From: Progne subis subis
Taxonomy: Eukaryota > Chordata > Aves > Passeriformes > Hirundinidae
DNA: 64,000 bases
Direction: 5' to 3'
NCBI GenBank assembly: GCA_022316685.1
Contig: JAKJHU010000056.1
Location: 1,727,872-1,791,871 of the forward strand
In this document: positions 1 to 10,159 of the stretch, piece by piece
How positions within the stretch are numbered: the stretch's first letter is position 1
Layout of the letters: every line of letters begins with the position of its first letter
The notes under the pieces: model-generated
Seen by the model: only the letters and a program-made list of their open reading frames with translations
The model's database searches: none
What the model was told of the DNA's origin: nothing
Position numbers and translations under genes: made by a program

Positions 1-130
1 CCGGCACCGCGACTGTCCCGTCCGAGCAGAGAGGGACCGAGGGCTGGAGCAAAGCTTGAGCTGGGCTGTGGAAGCAGAGGATATAGAATCATATAGATAT
101 AGATGCATATTGCCGTTTAAAGGTAGTTCT
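1..130. other. GC-rich left edge, possible CpG-island shore
   Basis: The first 60 bases are markedly CpG-rich compared with the AT-rich sequence that follows, with further CpGs near 163-182. This could be the edge of a CpG island or a non-coding first exon that lies mostly left of the window. No reading frame or splice site can be assigned with confidence. Confidence 0.3.
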
Positions 131-3100
131 GGCAGACAGTCGGTTTAGTTTTCATCTTGCTTCCGCGCCCAGAAGTGCCGGGAAGAACAAACAACGCAGA
201 AAATACTCTGCAATCGTTCAGTTGATGTTATGTGGTGTCAGATGTGTTGGAGCGGAAATCTAGTGGCAGGTGTTGAAGGGAAGAAACGAGCTGGAATGGT
301 TACTTCTGTGGTGGCAGGGAAAATGTATCGTTCTTCTGTATGGCGAGGGTGTTACTGGTATTACTTGTTGTAAGAACTGACATATTTTAAGCGTGTTTCT
401 TAATGGCACCAAGCACCTCCAAGCTGTTTGTAGAGCACCTTTGCTTAAAAAATTTGGAGTTTTTTTACCAGCACAAATTAAAAACTTGACTTGGCTCATG
501 TAAATAAAAGCAAATCTGGGTGAACTCTGCTGCACTCTAGCAAGGTGATCCTGATTTTATCGAGGCAGCCCTGAGGGGAACACTGACATACTGGAGGCAC
601 CGTGAAGAGAGAACGAAAGCTAAATTAAAGCAAAACTTATGCAACTGAAGTGTGGCTGCAATGGGAATAAACCAGACCTTTCCATTTTATTTTTCTTGGA
701 GATTTGGATAAGGAGGTGGAGACGAGCTTCTAAAAAGCGAGGAAACACACGAGACAGGCACATCTATGGCAACAGGTCTCGTTTTGCCATGCAAAGGGTG
801 AGCTGAGCCTTTGTGAGTGCTTGAGCCAAGCTTTTCCAGTCACACCTGGGGCAGTGGCTGCTCCTGCAGGCGAGCCTTGGATCCAGAGGTGGTGGCCCCG
901 ATTTCCCCCACTGCTGGGCTGGCGAGCAGCTCTTCCCAAAACACAGGGCGGATGGTGGAATAAACATGGTGATTCAAAGAGGATTTGTCAATACTAAAAA
1001 TAAACAGGCCTGCAGATGTGTCCTAGAGGGTCATGTCCAGGCACTGCATTTTCGGGGCCAATGAGCCGATTTCGGCGATTTTCTGTCTGTGTGTCCTGTC
1101 CAAGGTGCTGAAGTTCATTTTGCTGCAATTTCCCAGGATTTTGGGGTTTGGCAGAAGTGGCCTTGGAGGCTTCCTGTCATCTTAAACCAGCGAGGGGCTT
1201 CCCCCCCGGGTGGTATGAAGAAACAGCAGGGATGTGTTTTCAGACACGTATATTTGATCCGTCCTTTTGGCGTGGGGAAGCAGACCAGGTGGAGACGCAG
1301 ATGGATCCGGCAGATCCTATAAGCTCGTGGTGGCAGAGAATTGGAAAGGTCAGAGCTGTGAGGCAGTGAGGAATGAAACCCTCTTATTCTAATGGACCAA
1401 GAAAGTGGTGGTTTTAGAAGTGCCACTTCTGCTGGTTTGGGGAGCATTGTCTTGATGAGACACCTGGTTCCGAAAAAGTTGAGGGGAGTCCAGTGTCAGG
1501 ACAGGATGGGAATGATGCAACTGGAATTGGAGTGATGTCCACTGGTTTTGTTAATATTTTTTTTATTCTGGTGCAGCCTTTTCAAGTGGCAAATGTGGTT
1601 GATAGAAAGCTTCAGAGACAGAGGGTCCTAAATAAAAGATGTGTCTTTTTGGGGAAAATGTCTCAACATGTAAGCAATAGAAGTTGTGGTATTTCTAAAT
1701 TAATGCACCAAAAGGTCTCAGCCTTGAGTAGTGGAGTTTATGTAACTTTGGTAGGGGGCAGATCACAGCATTGCCAGAAATAATCACAGATTTGTATTTT
1801 ACTGAACTTGCTCATGACTGGAGTTGGATGTTGTGACATGGTTTTTCTCAGCTCTTGCCGCTCACTCTGAATCACCCATAGTGCAGCTTTGCTCTTCTGT
1901 CTGAGGCTCTGAGGGCTTTACAAGCATCAAGGGTCAGCTTCTAAAGCCAGAGTTCTCACACAGAAGTGGTTTATGCTGCAAGGAGCCCTGCAGATTTAAA
2001 GCATGCCACAGCTCTGTACAGTGTGGCAGGGAAAGGATCCTGTTTCATGCCCTCAATCATTCGTCAGAGGTCACAAAGGTATTCAGTTGCATCATTGGGT
2101 ATGTAGCCTAAATACCTTGACCATGAAGGGGGTATGTAGACCACGAGACTTTGTGACTCTGAATGACAGCTCGTGGGTACAGGCTTTAAAACTGCAACAG
2201 AGTTGAGAGCATTTTATTCCTGGCTTGAACCAGAAAGTAGCCTCAAGTTCTCGCTGTGATGGACTAACACCTGTGGCACCAGCTACCACCTCCCAGGACC
2301 TTTACATGTTACAGGAGAAGGTTGAGTAGTTGCTATGTTCTTGATTTAAACACATTGTCAAAATTATGTTTAAAAATTTACTAATAGGAAATGTCATCCT
2401 GCCTGGGAGATTAATGAAGCATAGCCACTTTTAATTTCTTTAAATATCCTATTTGTGATGTTAGATAGGGTTTGGTTTAACGTCTCATTACCTTTTTCTG
2501 TTTAGTGTCTTGAAAGAATCCTTTGTTCATGTATGGGAGTAAAGAGCATTTTGGGTTGCATATTAAAACACATTGATGGTCGTTTGGAAATCCTAGCCCT
2601 GCTTTTCAGAAGGAACTTGTCATCATCTGTTACCACCTTTAGTGCCTTAGTTTTTGAAAGCTCAACTTGAAAAACGTAGAAGGGAACTTGTTTTCCGAGG
2701 GTGGGTTCTCTGTTCTTCCTGAAAGTTGCTGCCTTGTAAGTTGTCTCTGATGGTGCTCAAGATTTACTCTGGAAAATTATAGCCCCGTTTCTCAGAAGTT
2801 CTCAGTTCTCTTAAACAGAACTTTGGTAACACAGAAGCAGCATCACTCTTACATATCCACTTGAATTTCTGTTTTGCGTTTACACATTGTCTTGAGCTAG
2901 GGCCTTAATCATGGTATAAAGCAATTTATAGTTGGAGTTCTGTCATCGCTTCTCTCTTTCAACATCTAACCTAGAGCAAAATACATGAAGCCTGTTTGGT
3001 TTATTTCTGCTTGCTTGTAGTGATTATCTCTTCCATAGTGTCACGGATGATTGCAATCAGTTCAGATAAACCTGTGTTTATTAATCCTTTAAATAGGATC

Positions 3101-4168
3101 ATCCTTATAAACACCTACCAAAAGGAAACCCTGGTCATATTTCTATTGATCTTGGTTTATTTACTCTGCAGACCAAACTGAGGAGCCCACTTTGACCTGG
3201 CTCTGTCTTTTTGGGTTTCTCTTGCAAAGTGACAGTTTCTAAATCAGGAAGGAAATCAGGTCACATTTCTGGCTCTACAGGATTTATCTCATTGCTCTTC
3301 TTTCAAAGTAATTAGAGTAACTAATAATGAGGGAAAGAAAACTTTTCCAGAACTGGAATGTCCCTAACTCCTCTCTCCTTCTGGCAGTTTTTGTGTCACT
3401 GAAGAGATCCAGGTAATTCAGAAACTTTGGTGTGAAGGATCCTTTTGCTCTGTTATATACACCATGTCTTTCTTTCTGTGCAGCTACAGGTGATCTGCTC
3501 ACCTTTACAAATGTATCTTCTTTCCCTTAGAACTGTGTTTCCTCACTTATTTCCCAATAATTCTGGAGCTGGTGTTACCAGCTCCAGACTGTCCATTTGT
3601 AGTGAGTGAGATTCCAGATTTCAGCTTGGGAGAAGAGTAAGAACACATTATTAAAGTTATCCCCTGTCCCAGTCCCTCAGCTGGCTCAGGACAGAGTGAT
3701 TTTCTTAAATTCATGCAGTACCAGCTCTCATGATCACTGTTTGTACCCCTCCATTTCAGGTTTCTAACCAGTCTGAGTTCACAGACGCAAATTCCCATGA
3801 AAGATGGCAAAAGAAGCACAAAAATTCCCTCTCTTCTCACACTCCCACCTTTGAGGTGTAGCTTGGCCTCCTGCCAGGGGGTCACCTTGTGAATCATTAA
3901 AGTGCAAGATTTTCATTGGTGTCAAAAGATCCCGTATCTTCCATGGCAAAAACATGCCTCACTGCTCTTTGTATTGAACAAAGCCTCTGTTAATCACTGT
4001 TCCGCATGACAAGAATGGCCTGAGTTTTATTTTTATCATCATATTGCAAGAGCTTTTTGAATGTAGAGATTTGACACATCAAGTAATACTGTTGTACCAA
4101 AACATGCAGAAAAAAATCAAAATTTCTGTTAAGATCCGAGTTTTCTCTTTACCCTTTTTTATTTAATT

Positions 4169-4192
4169 AAAAAAAAAAAAAAAAAAAAAAAA
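4169..4192. repeat. Poly(A) tract, 24 nt
   Basis: This is an uninterrupted run of 24 A. It follows a T-rich stretch and has no recognisable retroelement next to it. Confidence 0.95.
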
Positions 4193-4656
4193 GTTTTCTT
4201 TATGTTGTGGAAAAAATAAGTCCATACTGCACTGAATTATTTATTTCCTCTCTCAGCTTGAATTGAGTTTTCCCAGTTTGCTAAACTTTTGTTTTTTACC
4301 TCAATTCTGAGAGCCCTGCCAACAGGTTGTAGGTTCTTTTTAAAGCCTGCTGGATTCCTAAGGTACTAAAACTGCTCTGCATTCAAGTTATTGTTTGTAA
4401 GTGCAACTTACAACTGCAATTTATACTTTATAAATTTTAATCCAGCTCTAGTATTGAATATCTGAAAAAGTTTTACTAATTTTGTTTGCAAGTGTATAAA
4501 AGTTAGGTGACTGAATGCAGACCATGGGCACAATTAAGGTGTGTTGGAAAAAATCAGTCTTTTTCAACATTCATGGCACTTGAAGGCTGATTGTGAACAC
4601 TAAGCCAGGTTTTACGGTTTTCAAGGGGTCTTGGGAGGTGGGAGTTGTGCCTGAGG

Positions 4657-4683
4657 TTTTTTTTTGTTTTTTTTTTTTTTTTT
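4657..4683. repeat. Poly(T) tract with one G
   Basis: A 27-nt run of T is interrupted by a single G. No element boundary is visible. Confidence 0.9.
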
Positions 4684-5453
4684 CCCTGTTGGTTTTAAAT
4701 CTTTAGAGAAAACAAAAGAATCTGTGTGATGCAAAGATACAGAAAAACTTGTTCATGGGCAACTTTTTTAAAGACCCATTAGCTGACGATAGATTAGAGA
4801 CCAACTTTTTAAGCCAAAATCCATTCTTAAAGACTGTATTAGTTCTAAAGTGATTTTTCTATGTTTCTTTTCCTCATCATAATGAAATGGTCACTTTTAC
4901 CCCCTAAAATGGACAGTTTTGTTAGAGGCTGAATACGCCACTGGTGCTCCTGTCTGGGTTGTAGCATGGGTCTAACAAACTTTGCTTCAGGTTTAACAGA
5001 ACCTTGGTGGTGGAAAACCAAAACTGGATGGCAAAGAGGGATCACTTCTGGTTATTTCCAGTGAATAAAAATCCCTCCTCTGTAGGAGCCAGCTCAGATT
5101 TTGTGCCCCACTGGCAGCCCATTCCCATCCTCCGAGGAGCGTCCCTGCTGCAAGGTCGGACACTGCCTCCGGGGAAATGAACTTTAAAGAAAGTGATGAT
5201 AAAGAAAAAAAATAATAAAATAAAAAAAGCCGCCGCCCCGCATGGTGTAAAGCTCATCAAGAGATGCAACTCTGTAGTGAAGTTTCTGTTCTAACCTGTG
5301 GTGCAGCCGCCGGAAGTGGGCAGAGGTTTAGGGGAGAGCACTGTTAGCGGGAGCTTTTCGGGGAGAGGAGAAAGGAGCATCATTAAAGTGTTACAGCCTG
5401 ACCTGTAGACAAGGCACTTAGTGTTGTCTGAGGCCCGACACTCTGGTCGCACG

Positions 5454-5461
5454 TTACGTAA
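5454..5461. promoter_or_regulatory. Candidate PAR-bZIP/NFIL3 site
   Basis: The perfect palindrome TTACGTAA matches the consensus bound by PAR-bZIP factors (DBP, HLF, TEF) and by the repressor NFIL3. It lies about 100 bp upstream of the CpG-rich block proposed as the SCN5A promoter. Binding is inference only; an 8-mer can occur by chance in 64 kb, although its CpG and its position raise interest. Confidence 0.3.
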
Positions 5462-5559
5462 TGCACAATTATAAAATCACGCTAAAGCCTCTTTAAAACA
5501 CCTGCCTGATTATAACAGGGTAATTATGCCGCGTTTAATAGAGCTGAGTGCTGCGGGGA

Positions 5560-6340
5560 AGGAACCCCCCTGCCCCAGACTCGCTCCTGCCATCCCGCAT
5601 GCAGCCGCCGGTGCCATCCCCTTGGAAGCCCTAAACCCTCCAAAACCCCCTCGGGTGTGTGCCTGCTCCCCGTTTCGCTCTCGTGTTACAGGGCTTGTCC
5701 TTTCCTTCCGCACGGATTTCTGGCTGTCGCCGCTCCCCATATTAGTCCAGCCAGCGCGACGTGACGCGGCCGCCCTCTCTCCCTCCCCGGGGGCAGAGCA
5801 CATCGCCTCCGCCGCGTCCCCAGCCCGGTCCCCAGCCCGGTCCCCAGCCTCCGACACCGCACAGCGCCTCCAGCCCGGTCTCCAGCCCGGTCCCCAGCCT
5901 CCGACACCGCACAGCGCCTCCAGCTCGGCCCCCAGCCGGGTCCCCCGCCTCCGACACCGCGCTGTGCCCCGCAGCTCCCGTGCTGCCGGACGGGTAAAGG
6001 CGCTGCCAGCCGTGTCTGCAGCGAGAGGGTCTGCAAAGCACTGCAAGTATCTTAACGATTGTTTAAATTTTTATTTTGTTCCTTCCCCCCCGCTCCCCGG
6101 TCTTTATCTCCTTTCAACAGTGTCTGACGTGGAGAGAGGTCTGATCTGGCTCCGTGCGCGCGTGTAGTTCCCATTCAGCCGCTCCGTGGTGAGCTCTGGG
6201 TCCCTCGGGAAATCATCCCTTCGGCAAAGTTCCCCGGGTTTGCCGAGGTCCTCGCAGCTCTTCCCTCTTCCCCTCGTCCATCAGGCGGAGGGATGAGTCC
6301 TCTTCTCGCCTCTGCCGGCGTAAATCCAGATCGATTTGTT
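5560..6340 (+). promoter_or_regulatory. SCN5A: CpG island, candidate SCN5A promoter and exon 1
   Basis: This is the only strongly GC- and CpG-rich block upstream of the first coding exon. Vertebrate SCN5A has a non-coding exon 1 in a CpG-rich, TATA-less promoter, so the block is a reasonable candidate. Possible 5' splice donors that could end a non-coding exon are GTAAAG at 5994 and GTGAGC at 6189, plus a GC-type donor (GCAAGT) near 6042. The sequence alone does not choose between them. A 213-codon open frame (5526-6167) crosses the block, but its low-complexity Ser/Pro/Ala composition comes from GC-rich repeats and it resembles no known protein. The implied intron 1 would be about 34 kb, so a nearer alternative first exon is possible. 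Confidence 0.5.
5822..5971. repeat. 50-bp tandem repeat, three copies
   Basis: Three head-to-tail units start at 5822, 5872 and 5922. The first two differ at one base; the third is more diverged but keeps the core CCTCCGACACCGC. Each unit begins with a shorter internal repeat (AGCCCGGTCCCC). The array sits inside the candidate promoter CpG island and is likely to vary in copy number. Confidence 0.9.
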
Positions 6341-6371
6341 CGACTTCAGCAGAGCTAATCCAGATTTACGC
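6318..6371. repeat. Inverted repeat at CpG-island edge
   Basis: GCGTAAATC at 6318-6326 is matched by its exact reverse complement GATTTACGC at 6363-6371, with a 36-nt spacer. The octamer ATCCAGAT also occurs in direct orientation beside both arms. It could be a paired transcription-factor site or a chance match. Confidence 0.5.
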
Positions 6372-7157
6372 AGCCCTTTCCCCGAGGACTTCCCCCGTTT
6401 TTCGCTCTAGGTGGCCGTTAGTGGGCCAATGTCAAAATACATCTGATCCAGGCAGACTCCCTGTCTCCAGATATTAATTATTCCCCGACAAAAGTTTCGG
6501 AGGAAGAGCAGTTTGATTTGAAAACAATATACAAATTCTGTTGCTAATTTTAGAAAGTAAGGGGGATTTTTTTTTCCCCTCCTGTTGAAACTAAATATAA
6601 TTTGAAAGATAATGTACAAAGACTTAAATATAGCCTGCAATTATACATGGCATATGAATAGTTTCTCTTGGTTTTAACATGTTTGGTTTATTTTTCCGTC
6701 TTTCTCAGCAGACAGCTGTTAGATAAAGGGAGAAAAGTAAATAGTTGTTATGAAACCGTACGTCATAGCTACAAGGAATAATAAAAAAACCTCCAGGAAT
6801 TATCATATGAATAAGGGAAGCTAAAGACAAAATAAATCCTTTTTATGCTTTTTTCCCTGGCCCCATCATTTTATGACACCTCTGTAGTAGTACTTTAGCT
6901 AAAGAAGTACTTGAGTGCTTCTAGAAAAATTTCCTGTAGGTCCATCATGCTCCTGTTCCTGCTGGATTCAGGCAGTTTTGAACTGAGGCTCTGAATCCTT
7001 CACAGGAGGATGAAATTTGGGTAGAAACTTTCCTAGGAAAATCCCTGGGTTCTTGGGTTCCTTTGCACTTGGAAATTTTGCTTGAGTTTTACTGAGTTTG
7101 TTTTTCTATGAAACTGCTGATAAACTTGCTCAGCTTCACAACCCCCAGAAGTTTTGT

Positions 7158-7170
7158 TGCGCCTGCGCGG
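7158..7170. promoter_or_regulatory. Candidate NRF1-type motif
   Basis: TGCGCCTGCGCGG is a near-consensus NRF1 element (core GCGCNTGCGC). It forms an isolated CpG cluster in otherwise AT-rich DNA about 0.8 kb downstream of the CpG island. NRF1 sites usually lie close to transcription starts, so this may mark an alternative start. This is inference from motif only. Confidence 0.3.
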
Positions 7171-9000
7171 TGCGGATGGAGCAAGAACCTGCGAGGTGTA
7201 CAGAAAACTTGCTTTTTTGGCAGTTGTGAAGCACAGCTCTGCTCCTCAAGTGCTGTTACATCTGGGAAAAATTGTTCTTTTGGTTAAAAGTTTCTTGGGG
7301 TTTTCCCTGTCTGGTGAAACCTGAGAGTGCTGCTGTGGTGGGTCTTGCTCGGAGTGTTGTGTGCTCAGTAGTCAGAACCCAGTAAAGCTTTTTAGCTGCT
7401 TCTTAGGACAGGCCAGAAAGAGCCTGGGAACACTGCACTGGATCACACACCACCTTTTTTTACACAGCTATGGAGAATGGCATAAAAGACGCTCAAAATA
7501 ATCATAATACTAAAAAAACGTCCCAAAATGATGGTTGTAGACTCCTGGGAACAAGGCAAGTGGCTGCTTATGAGGCTGTGATCCAAAAACATTGAAATAT
7601 TCTGGGCTGTGGTTTTCTTTTATTAATTAGTCTAAGTGATGTTCAGAACCTGAAACCAAGGCTTTTAGACACATCTCTGGTGCCTAATTCTGCTCAGTGT
7701 CTCATAACAGGGTGAATCAGGAGACTGTTTATTGAAGTCAGTGATGCAGTGTCAATGTAAAAGCGACAGAAGGGAGATGGAGGATTTGTTTACGAGCAGA
7801 AAAGTTCCCTGGACAGTTTAACACTAACAGAGAAAATTACTGAATAGCTGCAAAGCGCAGAGCTTAAATGTAGCTGAAATAAGTCTTCTGGAGCATTTCC
7901 AGAACTATTTTAAGGGCCTGATCCAGGGCCTGATGAAGCCAAAGATAAAGCTCTTTCTGACTTCTTCAGCTCCAACATTACATTTCGAAACATCTTTCCC
8001 TCTCTGGAATTTTCTAAAGCTGTCTCCTAGGTGGTTTTTAATTAACTATTATGCCAGATGTAATGTCTTTTGTATCCCTTCAGTACTTGAATTTGTTAAC
8101 TATAAGAAATAATAGCATAATGCCTTTGTTGCACAGGAAATTCTGATTTTCTATGTAGTCATTAGTTGCACAAGCCATTGAAACTCAGCTTTTGTTGCTT
8201 GGCTTGTCCATTGGTTTACCAGTGTGTATCTGTCTTATTGTGTAGTTTTGAACCCACTGGACAACTTGATTCAGACGTTCAGGACTAAGGAATGTTTGGC
8301 TTTTGCAAGTGCTGTTAAAGGATGTTCCTGGGTTGAGAGTAGAGGCTCAAATGACCATCATATGTAAGAAAGTGACTGTGTGGTGACCCAGCCACGTACT
8401 ACACATCAATGAATCCAGCAAGACTTCCACTGAGGACTGCACTAGTTCAGTAATGTGGGTTTACAGAATTTTTCTTGTGTTATTCCATATTATATTCTAT
8501 TTTGTGTTTAGTGTCCCATTGTAGGCCAGTGACTGCTTCACCTCCACCACCCAGGTCCATGAGATCAGGAAATGCCAGGTGTAGGTTGTACTTGCCTAGT
8601 TTTAAAGTGGGCTTGCAAACAAAGCCCTGGGGTCTCAGTGCATTTTGAAATAATCTGAAAAGGCTCCACCATGTGGATTCAGGGCTGGATCCAAGCCTGC
8701 TGAAGACCCTCGTTGGCTTCAAGAGGTTGTGGATAGGTCTTTGTGTCTGGGAAGTGGTGTAAGGGGTTGGGTACCAAGGGTGCTTCAAGCTGTGAGAGAG
8801 CCTGGTGTTGTTGAAAGACTGGAGTAGGTGACAGAGAGACAAAGATGATGTCCCCTCTTTTTTTAATCCTGCCCCACAGCTTTGCAGCTGTCTCCCCTGT
8901 GTGCAATTGGACTGTATTTGCATTGCTGCCCACTACTTACGTGCATCAGATAGGGATTAATAACTATATATAAAAGACAGATTTATACCTGTATATTTAT

Positions 9001-9102
9001 ACAAAAAAAAAAACCAAAAAAAAAAACAAACAAAAAAAAAAAACCCCACACCAAACAAAAAAACCAAAACAAAACAAAAAACCAAACAAACAAAACAACA
9101 AA
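9001..9102. repeat. A/C-rich simple repeat, about 100 nt
   Basis: Runs of A are separated by C or CC (AAAAC, CAAA and AAACC units) over about 100 nt. The tract lies about 120 bp left of the LTR-like sequence. Confidence 0.9.
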
Positions 9103-9220
9103 TCAGGAATGAAACAAGGATATTGAAAATGCAATTTCCAGCTCCATCAGTGGTCTGCTCCCCATTTTGCTGGGAGCTGCCCTGTCTGCTGTGGTGTCAG
9201 ACGGGACATGTGTGCCCAGA

Positions 9221-9680
9221 TGACGCCTTGGGAAGGCTGACCTGAAACAGAGACTGGACAGAGCTAGAGAATAATGTAGGTATTTATTGAAAGGCCTCTA
9301 GGATACACCTTGGACTGGAAAAGAGCTAACCACGGCTATACCCAAGGTGGACTAAGAATGGTCACAAAATGCACCGCTGGTCACGAGACCTTACATTTTC
9401 ATAAGTTCTGGTCTATTTGCATATTGGGGGTTAATTGTCCAATTACAGTTTCAGGTTGTGAGGTCCCATCCTTCTTGTTCCTCCCTTCAATCCACTGCTG
9501 TTTGTGCTTTTGGGCCTGAAAATTGTCCATGGTCTTCAGCAGGGAAAGGATTTTTTTGTGCCCCTGCTCTGTGCAGAGAGCTGAATGACCCTGGAATGTG
9601 AGCTCAGAACTGTAGCCCTGGGCAGCACAGAACCTGGAAAACATGAAAGCTAGAACTGAAGGCATCACAGCTATTGCAAG
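9221..9680 (-). mobile_element. ERVL-like LTR fragment, minus strand
   Basis: Read on the minus strand, this looks like the 3' part of an endogenous retrovirus LTR. A polyadenylation signal AATAAA (plus-strand TTTATT near 9282-9287) follows the GC-containing CTAGAGGCC, and about 65 nt of U5-like sequence then ends near 9221 in GGCGTCA, consistent with the usual terminal CA. The upstream minus-strand text (ATGCAAATAGACC, CATTTTGTGACC) resembles avian ERVL LTRs as I remember them. The U3 start and target-site duplication were not found, so the right boundary is approximate and the unit may extend to about 10.2 kb. No intact retroviral gene is present. Confidence 0.5.
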
Positions 9681-10058
9681 AAGCTGGTGCAAACCAGGAT
9701 GAGAAGGATCACACCGAGGATACCCTGCCTTGTGTGCACCCATGCTATGAGTCTGTGGCTGTTTCTCCCCCGGCCCTTGCCCTGCCCATCAGTGCGAGGA
9801 AGGCAAAATGGAGGGTGTCCCTGACCCCGGTAATCTCCAGCTGCCACCGAGCCTCCCGGGAGGCACCCGTGGCCAGCACAGATTAACACAGCCCACAGCA
9901 GGGACTGGCCTGAGGCCAGCATGGCCCCGGGATCAAAGGAGCATGGAGGTGGCTGAGAGCCACCTTCGGGCCCCTCCTCCTCGCCTCCCTCAGCAGCAGC
10001 TTTTGCCTTCCCTGATAAATCAAACCCACCCTCTGCCCCTGGGAGTGGGTCAAAATGC

Positions 10059-10159
10059 TCCTTTCCCTGTGTCTTGCGTGGGGTGTTTGTGCCCAAGCTC
10101 TTGCATGGGGTGTTTTTGTTTCCTTTCCCTGTGTCTTGCGTGGGGTGTTTGTGCCCAAG
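10059..10159. repeat. 39-bp direct repeat
   Basis: The 39 bases at 10059-10097 recur identically at 10121-10159. A partial, diverged copy of the same text (CTTGCATGGGGTGTTT) lies between them, making a short 2.5-unit array. Such short arrays are common in the U3 part of LTRs, so it may belong to the element to its left. Confidence 0.85.

Larger units (their letters stand above)
131..5090. other. Non-coding sequence, no gene seen
   Basis: This is AT-rich sequence with only short, unrelated open frames (116 codons or fewer), none resembling a known family and none flanked by convincing splice sites. It contains two homopolymer tracts, listed separately. In mammals the paralogue SCN10A lies upstream of SCN5A on the same strand, but no fragment of its large terminal coding exon is visible here. 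Confidence 0.6.

Noticed and set aside
5526..6167. 213-codon Ser/Pro/Ala-rich frame across the CpG island
   Set aside because: GC-rich tandem repeats suppress stop codons in several frames on both strands at once. There is no similarity to known proteins.
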